Shown piece after piece: positions 1 to 6,068 of a stretch of DNA of 7,218 nt (its first letter is position 1; the number at the start of each line of letters is the position of its first letter). The DNA comes from an uncultured Campylobacter sp. (GTDB lineage: Bacteria; Campylobacterota; Campylobacteria; Campylobacterales; Campylobacteraceae), in contig UQCL01000078.1 in assembly GCA_900539505.1 (NCBI GenBank), positions 1-7,218 on the forward strand. The letters run 5' to 3'. Below the pieces are notes generated by a model that ran no database searches, was not told the DNA's origin, and saw only the letters and a list, made by a program, of their open reading frames with translations. The position numbers and the translations under genes were made by a program.

Positions 1-41
1 GCGTAAGATCGTCGGCAGCGTCAGATGTGTATAAGAGACAG
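1..41 (+). other. Illumina Nextera adapter left on the contig end (artefact)
   Basis: Bases 9-41 are the complete 33-nt Nextera read-1 adapter, ending in the 19-bp Tn5 mosaic end AGATGTGTATAAGAGACAG at 23-41. Bases 1-8 (GCGTAAGA) match, from memory, Nextera i5 index 517. Genomic DNA therefore begins at base 42. Read on the minus strand, the mosaic end encodes LSLIHI followed by a stop, a known signature of untrimmed adapter in predicted proteins. It gives the first gene a false C-terminus. Confidence 0.97.
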
Positions 42-521
42 CATCAAATATGGTCTTAACAATCTATGATCAAAATTATATTCTTTATATATCTTTCCAT
101 CTTTATCTTCAAGCTGTAAAATTTCATTATTACCTAATATATCTGGGCTCGGCTCGCCGTAAATTTTGATTTTTTGCCCTTTTAGCTTTTCGTAAATATC
201 GCTATCGATTTTGCTTATTTCATAAACCTTTTTCTTGCCGTTTTCTAGTTCTATATGTATTCGTCCACCGCTTCCGCGAAAATCATAATAAACGTTTCTT
301 AAAATTCCGGTATTTATTTCAAGCTCATTTAACTGCTTAGGCGACGTATCTGTCCTATAAATAATAAAAAGCATTCCACACAGAACAAAAAGCAAACCAT
401 AGCAGCCTATGCTAGCCACCTGTGCTGATGGATGCGAAACTCCCCTGATAAAAACACGCCTATAAAATACATCGTAAAAATAATAGAAGAGCCTTTTTAT
501 ATATTTTGTTATGAATTTCAT
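42..521 (-). CDS. Membrane-anchored hypothetical protein, 3' end missing
   Basis: Function not recognised. From the chosen start, 160 genomic residues are present, and the real C-terminus lies beyond the contig. A basic, aromatic-rich N-terminus (residues 1-36, many Lys/Arg/Tyr/Phe) precedes one clear membrane helix (about 37-55, core YGLLFVLCGMLFIIY). A soluble part of alternating beta-type stretches follows (RIHIELENGKKKVYEI, KGQKIKIYGEP, EILQLEDKDGKIYKEY). This suggests a small beta domain outside the membrane, possibly with a second helix in the lost end. The start at 521 has AAGGG seven bases upstream. An alternative ATG at 536 adds MKGNF but has its AGGA almost touching the start codon, and that region folds into a hairpin. 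The apparent ending LSLIHI at 24-41 is adapter. It lies downstream of ruvB on the same strand, with a gap of about 200 bp. Confidence 0.75.
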
Positions 522-534
522 AAAATTTCCCTTC

Positions 535-550
535 ATATCCTTTTGGATAT
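535..550 (-). promoter_or_regulatory. Hairpin over the upstream start of the partial gene
   Basis: ATATCC, TTTT, GGATAT form a perfect 6-bp inverted repeat with a 4-base loop. In the minus-strand transcript the 3' arm contains the AGGA and the AU of the AUG at 536, so that start would be paired. The AAGGG serving the AUG at 521 lies just outside and stays free. This favours the 521 start. Whether the stem regulates anything is unknown, since it is short and AU-rich. Confidence 0.4.
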
Positions 551-729
551 TTTATTGAGCCGATAATAAATTTGCTCTAAATTTACAAAATATCCCGCTT
601 TAAATTTTAAATCTGAAGAAGCTTTAAAACCAAGCAAAATTCAAAGATCAAATATACAAAATCGCCACGGCAGAGTTTCCACCTGCATAGCTATGGCTCA
701 GCGCCGTAAAGTATAAAATTTCATCCGCC

Positions 730-1746
730 TTACTCCTCAAACAGATTTCTCTCCGCGGTCTTTAGCACGCGACCGAGCGCCTCGCGCGCCTTATCGGTTG
801 CGATGCGGCCTTTGGCGGTCTTTTCGATGTAGCCGTTGGCGAGCAGATAGGGCTCGATTACGTCCTCGATCGTGCCCTCATCCTCGCTAAGCGCCGCCGC
901 GATCGTGCTAAGCCCCAAGGCACGGCGCTTGGCGTCAAATAAAATTTCCAAATATTTTATATCCATCTCGTCAAAGCCTTGCTCGTCCACGCCCAGCGCC
1001 TCAAGCCCTTCGCGCGCGCGATCGTGCGAGATAGCGCCCTCGTCGCGCACCTCGGCAAAATCGCGTATGCGGCGCAGCAGCCTTAGCGCGATACGCGGAG
1101 TACCGCGGGAGCGGCGCGCGATCTCGGCGCTGGCGTCTGCCGCGCTTTCTTTTCCGAGTTTAACAGAAGCGATCTGTACTATCCGCGCAAGCTCGGCGTG
1201 CGTGTAAAACTGCAAGCGAAACTGCATGCCGAAGCGATCCCGCAACGGCGCCGAGATCATGCCCGCGCGCGTCGTGGCGCCGATGAGCGTAAAGTGCGGA
1301 ATGTCGATCTTGATGGTTTGCGCGGCGGGACCCGAGCCGATGATGATGTCGAGGCGGAAGTCCTCCATCGCCGAATACAGCACCTCCTCGATCGCGGGGC
1401 TTAGGCGGTGTATCTCGTCGATGAAAAGCACGTCGCCGCTTTGCAGGTTCGTCAAAATCGCCGCCAGATCGCCCGCCTTTTCGATCATCGGCGCGGCGGT
1501 GACCTTGATGGCGGCGCCCATCTGAGCGGCGATGATATGCGCCAGCGTGGTTTTGCCTAGCCCCGGCGGCCCGTAGAAAAGCACGTGATCAAGCACGTCG
1601 GCGCGTTTTTTCGCCGCGGCGATCGCGATAGCGAGGTTTGATTTGATCTTTTCCTGCCCCACGTAATCCTCGAAGCTCGACGGGCGCAGCGAGCTCTCCA
1701 CGCTCTCATCGAGCTGCATCTTTTCGATCTCTACAATTCTGTCCAT
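730..1746 (-). CDS. ruvB: Holliday junction branch migration ATPase RuvB
   Basis: RuvB is the hexameric AAA+ motor that drives branch migration of Holliday junctions with RuvA, before cleavage by RuvC, in recombinational repair. The 338 residues match the family's usual length. Visible motifs are Walker A GPPGLGKT (59-66), Walker B LFIDEIH (107-113), sensor 1 GATTR (156-160), the arginine-finger segment PLRDRFG (167-173), sensor 2 GTPR (215-218) and a C-terminal winged helix (about 260-338, LGLSTIAAALSEDEGTIEDV then EPYLLANGYI). The N-terminal LRPSSFEDYVGQ is also typical. The ATG at 1746 gives this N-terminus but has only a weak purine stretch (AAAGAGAG) as ribosome site. ruvA and ruvC are not in the window, as is common when ruv genes are scattered. 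Its GC is clearly higher than that of the flanking spacers. Confidence 0.98.
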   Translation of the reverse strand: MDRIVEIEKMQLDESVESSLRPSSFEDYVGQEKIKSNLAIAIAAAKKRADVLDHVLFYGPPGLGKTTLAHIIAAQMGAAIKVTAAPMIEKAGDLAAILTNLQSGDVLFIDEIHRLSPAIEEVLYSAMEDFRLDIIIGSGPAAQTIKIDIPHFTLIGATTRAGMISAPLRDRFGMQFRLQFYTHAELARIVQIASVKLGKESAADASAEIARRSRGTPRIALRLLRRIRDFAEVRDEGAISHDRAREGLEALGVDEQGFDEMDIKYLEILFDAKRRALGLSTIAAALSEDEGTIEDVIEPYLLANGYIEKTAKGRIATDKAREALGRVLKTAERNLFEE

Positions 1747-1770
1747 AATCTCTCTTTAATCGTTTTTAAA

Positions 1771-1779
1771 ATTTTAGCA
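1771..1779 (-). promoter_or_regulatory. Possible ruvB extended -10 element
   Basis: On the minus strand this reads TGCTAAAAT, a TGn-extended -10 about 25 bases upstream of the ruvB ATG. No good -35 is visible, which is usual for Campylobacter sigma-70 promoters. The same 12-base word (AATTTTAGCAAG on the plus strand, 1770-1781) recurs exactly at 1809-1820, so the match may only reflect the repeated spacer vocabulary. Confidence 0.3.
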
Positions 1780-2284
1780 AGTGTAGCGAAAAATGGCTAA
1801 ATTTTGACAATTTTAGCAAGGCGCCGTCTTTGCGAGCGAAATAAAATTTGCCGTGCGGAATTTTACGGTACGCGCTTAGGGCTGGGGCTAAAAAGCAGAG
1901 CACCCGTCGCGAAAGACTGCGAAATTTTACCGCGACGTTTTAAGGCTACGCTCATGCCGTTGCGCCCGCTATGCTTTAAGTGGGAATTTCACCGCAGCTG
2001 CCGCCAAACAGCGCGCAGGTCGCTAACTGCGCTAAATTTTACGGCGCGGAATTTTAACTTGCAGAATTTAAAGCTTTGCGCGGAAGCCATTGCCGCAAAG
2101 CCCCACTGCGCAGCGTAGAATTTTAACGCATAAAATTCATGAAGTACGCACAAGATGCTGCGAGCGAAATTTTAACGCACAAATTTGAAGCTAGCCGCAG
2201 AGTTTGCGAGAGACGGAATAAACTTGGCAGAATCATAGCGCACAGAATTAAAGAGCGAAATTTAGCCAACTGAAAAATACGCAC

Positions 2285-2376
2285 GGAATTTTACAACGTA
2301 AAATTTGGCGCTTGGAATTTTACGATATTAAATTCGGTGCCTGGAATTTTGCAGCGAAATTTTGCAACGTAATTTT
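2285..2376. repeat. Degenerate 29-bp and 13-bp tandem repeats
   Basis: GGAATTTT begins units at 2285, 2314 and 2343, exactly 29 bases apart. The first two units agree at about 22 of 29 positions, and the third agrees only in its first half. The third unit runs into a 13-base repeat: GCAGCGAAATTTT (2351-2363) followed directly by GCAACGTAATTTT (2364-2376), 11 of 13 identical. This points to growth by local duplication followed by drift. Confidence 0.6.
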
Positions 2377-2724
2377 GTCTCGTAGAGCTTTGATGCGGAT
2401 TTTGTTTTGCAGCAACGAGGCTTTAAATTCCGCGCTTCAAGCTTCGCGGCACGCAGCTAGTCAGAATTCCATCTCGCATAGTCGGTTAAAATTTTGCAAG
2501 AAATTCTGTGTAGAATTTTATGCAGAATTCTGCCTTGCGCGGCTAGGTAAAATTTCGCGCGAAATTTCGTTTTTCAAGACGACTTAGAATTTAGCGTGAA
2601 TTTTAAAATTTGCCGCCAAGCTCAACGCAGGCTCGTGCGATTAAATTTAGCCGCGCAATCTCGCGCCGCCTTATCGATCGCGCCCCAAATTAAGGCGTTA
2701 AATTTTTCCTGCGCGAGCCTAGTT

Positions 2725-3258
2725 CTACAAATCATGCTCTTCGATCAAAACGCTCTTATTATTATCGCTGCTACAGAACGCTCTATATGAGCCGGACGTT
2801 GTGCTTTCGAATAAAAATACTACGCCGTCGCTTTGAAATTTTTTCGAGCAGCCCTTGGTGTGTAGTTCGGCGAGCTTCGGACTATCCGGAGCATAAAACT
2901 GATAGCTATCGGTGAAGTGCTCCACGTATCGGTAGGTGATCTCTGCCCAAGGCACCCCGCTATCGCCGCTTCTATTTAGCACGATGGTTCTGGCGTTTAT
3001 CGCCGCGAGCTTTGATTTTAGCTCTGCAAACGTTTTTTTGTCCCAGCCGATGAGCTTTAACCCCTCGCCGATACCAGGCGCATTATTCCTGAAAATGGAA
3101 TTTGAATAAAATTTCGTCTCGTTGCCGTCCAAATCGATCCAAATATACTCATCGCCATAAGTGCTCTGGATCGTAACGCGCAAATTTTTAGGGAAGTTGC
3201 GACCTGCAAAAGCTAACAGGTCTAGGAATTTCTCGCGATTTTGCTCGTAGTTTTGCAT
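2725..3258 (-). CDS. Hypothetical protein, likely C-terminal part of a split gene
   Basis: 177 residues with no motif I recognise. The protein is soluble, with mixed alpha/beta character: a helical N-terminus (YEQNREKFLDLLAFAG), a strand segment with acidic and aromatic residues (YGDEYIWIDLDGNETKFYS, about 34-52), a helix KKTFAELKSKLAAINA (74-89), and a C-terminal part with two cysteines (GCSKKF about 136-141, AFCSSD about 160-165). No signal peptide or membrane helix is present in this frame. The ATG at 3258 has no ribosome site within reach (the preceding bases are GCCCCGCCG). It overlaps the upstream membrane peptide by 37 bp in another frame. One extra base in the adjacent T5 or G4 run would join the two into a protein of about 225 residues, anchored by an N-terminal helix. 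It may be translated only by coupling, by slippage, or in a corrected sequence. Confidence 0.65.
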   Translation of the reverse strand: MQNYEQNREKFLDLLAFAGRNFPKNLRVTIQSTYGDEYIWIDLDGNETKFYSNSIFRNNAPGIGEGLKLIGWDKKTFAELKSKLAAINARTIVLNRSGDSGVPWAEITYRYVEHFTDSYQFYAPDSPKLAELHTKGCSKKFQSDGVVFLFESTTSGSYRAFCSSDNNKSVLIEEHDL

Positions 3259-3401
3259 CGGCGGGGCTTTTTATCCAGCTCCATATCATCTTTATCAAAG
3301 AAAGAATTCAACGCGAAAAATGCTGCCAAAATCGGCAGCACCTTAACGCAAAAGAGCAAACCTAGAACTACGGCTATGATGATTTTTAAAGCTTTAGCCA
3401 A
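3222..3401 (-). CDS. Small single-helix membrane peptide, likely N-terminal part of a split gene
   Basis: 59 residues starting at TTG (3399-3401) with GGAG five bases upstream, the best ribosome site in this stretch. A short basic start (MAKALK) leads into a hydrophobic helix (about 7-35, KIIIAVVLGLLFCVKVLPIL and onward), then a charged linker FFDKDDMELDKKP. The final residues RRCKTTSKIARNS look unlike a natural C-terminus and lie wholly within the overlap with the next gene. The simplest reading is an inner-membrane anchor or uncleaved signal whose continuation is the 177-residue frame, separated by a one-base shift at 3263-3272. It lies 104 bp downstream of vapC and could be transcribed from the same operon. 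Function is unknown. Confidence 0.5.
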   Translation of the reverse strand: MAKALKIIIAVVLGLLFCVKVLPILAAFFALNSFFDKDDMELDKKPRRCKTTSKIARNS

Positions 3402-3505
3402 ATTTTCTCCTTAAATTTTATGAGCCGTTTAGGCGTGACGATTAATTTGCGGCGAGAGCAAAATTTAAACGCCCGCCGTGCAGCGTAAATTTTAAAATTT
3501 CAAAT

Positions 3506-3910
3506 TTATGTCCAATTTTCTATTTTAAGCCCACTTATATTTTTGAAATCTTTTTCGTTATTCGTAACGAGCGTGCAGCCGCGCGATAGGATATTCGCAG
3601 CGATCAACATATCCATGTCGCCTATTTTGCGATTGACAGCCGTTAGTTCGCGGCGCACTACACCATATACCTGAGCATCGCGCATGCCAAATGGTAAAAT
3701 GTTAAAATTTGAGATAAACTCGTCTATTAGCCGTAAATTTAACTCTTTGCGCTTGGAATTTTCCGCACCAAATCTCAGCTCGGCAACGGTAATAAGCGAG
3801 ATAAAAATATCCGATCTTTGGTGTTTTGTCAGACGATCAAGTATTTTAGGAGCGTATTTTTCGTCGTTATTTATCAAATATATACAAATATTCGTATCTA
3901 AAACGATCAT
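3506..3910 (-). CDS. vapC: VapC-type PIN-domain ribonuclease toxin
   Basis: A type II toxin. PIN-domain VapC enzymes cut RNA, often initiator tRNA in the MvpT/VapC group it resembles; that target is family knowledge, not shown here. The 134 residues are typical. The acidic PIN residues are present: D5 in VLDTN, E44 in AELRFGAE, D100 in IGDMDMLIAA (D98 adjacent), and the TNNEKDF motif (116-122) with E119 and D121. The ending GLKIENW is also characteristic. The ATG overlaps the vapB stop as ATGA (3907-3910), so translation is probably coupled, and no separate ribosome site is seen. The catalytic set is intact, so the toxin is predicted to be active and to need VapB. Confidence 0.93.
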   Translation of the reverse strand: MIVLDTNICIYLINNDEKYAPKILDRLTKHQRSDIFISLITVAELRFGAENSKRKELNLRLIDEFISNFNILPFGMRDAQVYGVVRRELTAVNRKIGDMDMLIAANILSRGCTLVTNNEKDFKNISGLKIENWT

Positions 3911-4173
3911 TTATCGAATCCAAACTCGCGCTCGCTCGGGATCTGTTTGCCGCGCTTGATCTCAGCGTCTTTAAATTTTGCCAGCGTCGCAAGCAATCCA
4001 TCCCACTCGCCGCTACGTTTGGGGATGCTAAGCGTTATTTCGGTATCGCTAAGCTCTTTTATCGCAAGCTCCTTAACGCCTTCTAAATTTAGATATTTCG
4101 GGATACGAAGCGCTAAGGAGTTGCCGCTTTTAAATACTTTTAAAGTTTTATCGTTAGCTGCTTTGACTTTCAT
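3907..4173 (-). CDS. vapB: VapB antitoxin with AbrB-type DNA-binding domain
   Basis: 88 residues, first gene of the vapBC operon. The N-terminal part LKVFKSGNSLALRIPKYLNLEG (about 11-32) is the swapped-hairpin AbrB/VapB DNA-binding fold, with the usual GNSxALRIP core. The C-terminal tail (about 58-88, GLLATLAKFKDAEIKRGKQ then EREFGFDK) is the helical, flexible part that in this family wraps the toxin and blocks its active site. ATG at 4173 has GGAG five bases upstream. VapB with VapC normally represses its own promoter, and the AAATTT-rich near-palindrome at 4209-4223 would be a reasonable operator. The gene begins 63 bp after panB on the same strand. Confidence 0.9.
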   Translation of the reverse strand: MKVKAANDKTLKVFKSGNSLALRIPKYLNLEGVKELAIKELSDTEITLSIPKRSGEWDGLLATLAKFKDAEIKRGKQIPSEREFGFDK

Positions 4174-4201
4174 CTATGCTCCTTTTATTTATTGGTTTTA
4201 G

Positions 4202-4230
4202 AATATATAAATTTTTAAAATTTAGCCCAA
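4202..4230 (-). promoter_or_regulatory. Candidate vapBC promoter and operator
   Basis: Read on the minus strand: -35 TTGGGC (4225-4230), a 17-bp spacer, and -10 TATATT (4202-4207), about 28 bases before the vapB ATG. The spacer is a near-palindrome of AAATTT half-sites (4209-4223), a possible VapBC binding site. It sits directly behind the panB stop, so vapBC can be expressed independently of panB. Confidence 0.4.
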
Positions 4231-4236
4231 ATCTCG

Positions 4237-5034
4237 CTACTGCCTATATTCAAACTCCTCGCTCGGAAAGCTCCCCTCTTTGACTTCGCGCGCGTATTCG
4301 CGCACCGCGCCTTTTACCAGCTCGGCGCCGTCTAAATAGCGCTTGACGAATTTTGGCCGAAACTCCGTGAAAAATCCACACATATCACTCCACACGAGCA
4401 CCTGTCCGTCTATGCCCGCACCCGCGCCGATGCCGATGACGGGCACGTCGGTGCCTAGAGCCACTTGATTTGCGACTGAGCAGATCGTCCCCTCTACCAG
4501 CAGCAGCACCGCACCCGCCTCGACAAGCGCTCTAGCGTCGCTTAAGACCTCGCGCGCACCCTCCTCGCCGCGCCCGCTTACCTTATAGCCGCCCATAAAG
4601 CGCGAAAACTGCGGCTTTAGCCCGATGTGACTCATCACGGCGATACCGTTTCGATTAAGCAGCGCCACGGTATCCGCCATATGCGCGCCGCCTTCGATTT
4701 TGACGGCGTCGCAGCCGGTGCTCTCATAGACTTTGGCGCAGTTTTGCAGCGCAAGCTCTGGCGTCGCGCACGAGCAAAACGGCATATCCACGACCATATA
4801 CGCCCGCTTTAGCCCCCGTCTTACGGCACACGCGTGATAGATCATCTGCTCTACGCTTGCGCCCAGGGTCTCGGAGTGCCCGCCGAAGCTCATATTTAGG
4901 CTGTCGCCTACGAGCACCATATCAACCTCGTAGTCGAAAATTTTAGCAAAAAGCGCGTCATAGGCGGTGATCATCACGATCTTTTCGCCGAATTTTTTCA
5001 TCTCGTATAATTTAGAAAGCGTGATTTTTGACAT
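4237..5034 (-). CDS. panB: 3-methyl-2-oxobutanoate hydroxymethyltransferase
   Basis: PanB transfers a hydroxymethyl group from 5,10-methylenetetrahydrofolate to 2-oxoisovalerate, giving ketopantoate, the first committed step to pantothenate and CoA. The 265 residues match the family. Metal ligands are visible as D44 in VGDSLNM, D83 in VVDMPF and E114 in KIEGG. The predicted catalytic base is E181 in LLVEGT. Other family signatures are ITAYDA (22-27), SHIGLKPQ (135-142), MGGYKVSGRG (147-156), PVIGIGAGAGIDGQVLVWSD (198-217) and the C-terminal FPSEEFEY. The ATG at 5034 follows AAGGAG at five bases. panC and panD are not in the window. It is transcribed away from ssrA. Confidence 0.97.
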   Translation of the reverse strand: MSKITLSKLYEMKKFGEKIVMITAYDALFAKIFDYEVDMVLVGDSLNMSFGGHSETLGASVEQMIYHACAVRRGLKRAYMVVDMPFCSCATPELALQNCAKVYESTGCDAVKIEGGAHMADTVALLNRNGIAVMSHIGLKPQFSRFMGGYKVSGRGEEGAREVLSDARALVEAGAVLLLVEGTICSVANQVALGTDVPVIGIGAGAGIDGQVLVWSDMCGFFTEFRPKFVKRYLDGAELVKGAVREYAREVKEGSFPSEEFEYRQ

Positions 5035-5068
5035 TTTGGCTCCTTGATTTGGTTAAAATTTGAATGCA

Positions 5069-5077
5069 ATTCTAGCA
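5069..5077 (-). promoter_or_regulatory. Candidate panB extended -10 promoter
   Basis: On the minus strand this reads TGCTAGAAT, a TGn-extended -10 about 34 bases upstream of the panB ATG. No convincing -35 is present. The place where it would lie overlaps the -35 box of the divergent ssrA promoter (5088-5093), so polymerase may not occupy both at once. Confidence 0.45.
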
Positions 5078-5087
5078 TAAGCCGAAT

Positions 5088-5116
5088 TTGACATTTATAA
5101 AATTTTAAAGTAAAAT
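5088..5116 (+). promoter_or_regulatory. ssrA sigma-70 promoter
   Basis: TTGACA (5088-5093), a 17-bp spacer, and TAAAAT (5111-5116). The match to the housekeeping consensus is strong and fits a highly expressed stable RNA. Transcription should start near 5123, leaving a leader of about 10 bases to be removed by RNase P at 5133. Confidence 0.8.
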
Positions 5117-5132
5117 GCGCGCGCATTCTTTC

Positions 5133-5494
5133 GGGGGTGACTTGGCTTCGACGGGAATGGATGGGTCAAGGCGGCATGTCGCTTTGGATACAGCGTATAA
5201 AATCCAAACTAAATTCAAACGCAAACAACGTTAAATTTGCTCCTGCTTACGCTAAAGCTGCGTAAGTCCAGTAGAGCCCTGCTCTGCGCCGATACTATCT
5301 AAGCGCGGCGGCGGGTAATCTGCGATAGCGTAGCTCTGCGGCGTGACGAGCCGTAGGGTGAAATCCTAGTCTTTGCGCCGGCAGGTCGTTTTGGAAAGTG
5401 AGCGAGCCTGCGCGAGAACTTCACTTTTGCTAAACATGTAGAGGCTTTGGTCGTTTGTTTTCGGACTGCGGTTCAATCCCGCACACCTCCACCA
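5133..5494 (+). ncRNA. ssrA: Transfer-messenger RNA (tmRNA)
   Basis: A 362-nt tmRNA, which with SmpB rescues stalled ribosomes and tags the unfinished protein for proteolysis. The 5' end GGGGGUG pairs over 7 bp (one G-U) with CACCUCC before the encoded ACCA at 5491-5494, forming the alanine-tRNA-like acceptor. The conserved GGCUUCGACGGG follows the 5' arm. The T-arm is TGCGG, loop TTCAATC, CCGCA (5467-5483). The internal tag frame lies at 5221-5265, followed by a GC-rich region able to form the usual pseudoknots. It is a one-piece tmRNA, not permuted. I see no strong GC-rich terminator just downstream, only T-rich sequence. Confidence 0.98.
5221..5265 (+). other. tmRNA proteolysis tag reading frame
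   Basis: Codons GCA to GCG followed by TAA encode ANNVKFAPAYAKAA. GCA is the resume codon and AKAA the end recognised by proteases such as ClpXP. From memory this is the Campylobacter tag, and it is the best taxonomic marker in the window. Confidence 0.95.
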
Positions 5495-5606
5495 ATTAAG
5501 CTATTTTTAAGTTCCAATCACTTCTTTTTACTTCTCTTTAATTCCCGTATATAGGCGCTTATCTTATATTTCGATTATTTTTCTCTCCTTTTATTTTTGT
5601 TTGTAG

Positions 5607-5612
5607 TATAAT
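5607..5612 (+). promoter_or_regulatory. Promoter of the small-gene cluster
   Basis: A perfect TATAAT preceded by a long T-rich tract (about 5563-5604) without a clear -35. This is the typical shape of Campylobacter sigma-70 promoters. Transcription would start near 5619, about 18 bases before the first possible short frame and 105 bases before the Imm40-like gene. Confidence 0.65.
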
Positions 5613-5636
5613 TACTTCTGAAAAAATAGGAGTTTT

Positions 5637-5699
5637 ATTGGGGACTTTTTTGTATTGGGGGTTTTCGTAGAGAAAGACGATATAGAAAAATGGTATTAA
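5637..5699 (+). pseudogene. 20-codon leader or gene fragment
   Basis: AGGAG (5628-5632) stands at proper distance before two possible unusual starts. TTG at 5638 gives only MGTFLYWGFS and a stop. ATT at 5637 gives 20 codons whose second half, VFVEKDDIEKWY, looks protein-like and ends at TAA 5697-5699, just before the next gene's ribosome site. An extra base in the G5 run (5657-5661) would instead join the TTG start to the VEKDDIEKWY ending. It may be a leader peptide, a decayed short gene, or the remnant of a larger deleted one. No family is recognised. Confidence 0.3.
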
Positions 5700-5723
5700 T
5701 CTTATACTTAAAAGGAGCGAATT

Positions 5724-6068
5724 ATGTTGTTTACAGATGAGGATTTTGTAAATATCGTGCCGCAGGATCTTTTAGAGCGCGGTATACGCCTAAGAGAGGA
5801 GCTCGGTTTTTATGAAATCGCTTGGAAATTTGACGATGTAATGGAGGTACTAAAAATTACAAGAGGCAAAGGTATGATTATTCTAGGAGGAGAAGTATAT
5901 CGCCTAAGCGGTAATAAGCCCGTCATCACATGCGACGGCTGGTATACAAACAAGGGAGATGACGATGCATTCGAAGTGGCAATCGAATATATCACTAAGT
6001 ATCGCGCTAGAAACGGAGATGATTTTATATATTATCCAGCCATTGGCCCTGGGCAGGTGCCCAAATGA
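5724..6068 (+). CDS. Imm40-like immunity protein
   Basis: 114 residues, likely a cytoplasmic protein that neutralises a polymorphic or contact-dependent toxin. The assignment to the Imm40 type rests on recall of its pattern: LLERGIRLREELG near the N-terminus (17-28), EIAWKFDDVMEVLKI (31-45), the glycine motif ILGGEVYRL (53-61) and the following DGWY (71-74). No signal peptide or membrane helix is present. ATG at 5724 follows AAAGGAG (5711-5717) at six bases, a strong ribosome site. It is the first intact gene behind the TATAAT at 5607. No cognate toxin is in the window, so it is either an orphan immunity gene or the partner of a toxin elsewhere. A related SUKH-like or other Imm family cannot be excluded by eye. 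Confidence 0.7.
   Translation: MLFTDEDFVNIVPQDLLERGIRLREELGFYEIAWKFDDVMEVLKITRGKGMIILGGEVYRLSGNKPVITCDGWYTNKGDDDAFEVAIEYITKYRARNGDDFIYYPAIGPGQVPK

Larger units (their letters stand above)
1747..2724. repeat. Non-coding spacer packed with AATTTT words
   Basis: I find no credible gene in these 978 bases. I count about 18 copies of AATTTT (for example at 1770, 1800, 1809, 1859, 1923, 2035, 2050, 2119, 2168, 2287, 2316, 2345, 2358, 2371, 2490, 2514, 2599, 2701) and many AAATTT or AATTC variants. They are usually flanked by GC-rich bits such as GCG, GCA or ACGC. Longer phrases recur in imperfect form, for example GAATTTTAACGCATAAAATT near 2118 and GAAATTTTAACGCACAAATT near 2166. Open frames here translate to low-complexity strings of EF, NF and KF interrupted by A, R and C, as expected from reading the repeat rather than from protein selection. 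The same word appears more sparsely in the other spacers of the window. Confidence 0.7.

Noticed and set aside
655..742. Minus-strand frame just after ruvB reading KADEILYFTALSHSYAGG and onward
   Set aside because: About 25 codons overlapping the ruvB end, with no proper start codon or ribosome site. Probably chance.
872..1525. Three plus-strand frames within ruvB
   Set aside because: They are antisense shadows of a GC-rich, clearly conserved ruvB; Ser/Arg-rich composition is typical of such shadows.
1804..2118. Plus-strand open frame of 104 codons
   Set aside because: It reads through the AATTTT repeats, giving low-complexity NF/EF/AA strings. There is no ribosome site and no family resemblance.
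2312..2587. Plus-strand open frame of 91 codons
   Set aside because: It is the same repeat read as EFY, KFC and EFC strings. The apparent coding is explained by the motif, not by a protein.
1747..2724. CRISPR-like array in the repeat spacer
   Set aside because: Repeats are short, imperfect and irregularly spaced, without a constant repeat of 24-37 bases or cas genes.
2596..2790. Plus-strand open frame of 64 codons
   Set aside because: It runs into the antisense of the 177-residue gene and has no ribosome site or protein-like pattern.
4627..4812. Plus-strand frame within panB
   Set aside because: Antisense shadow of panB without an independent start signal.
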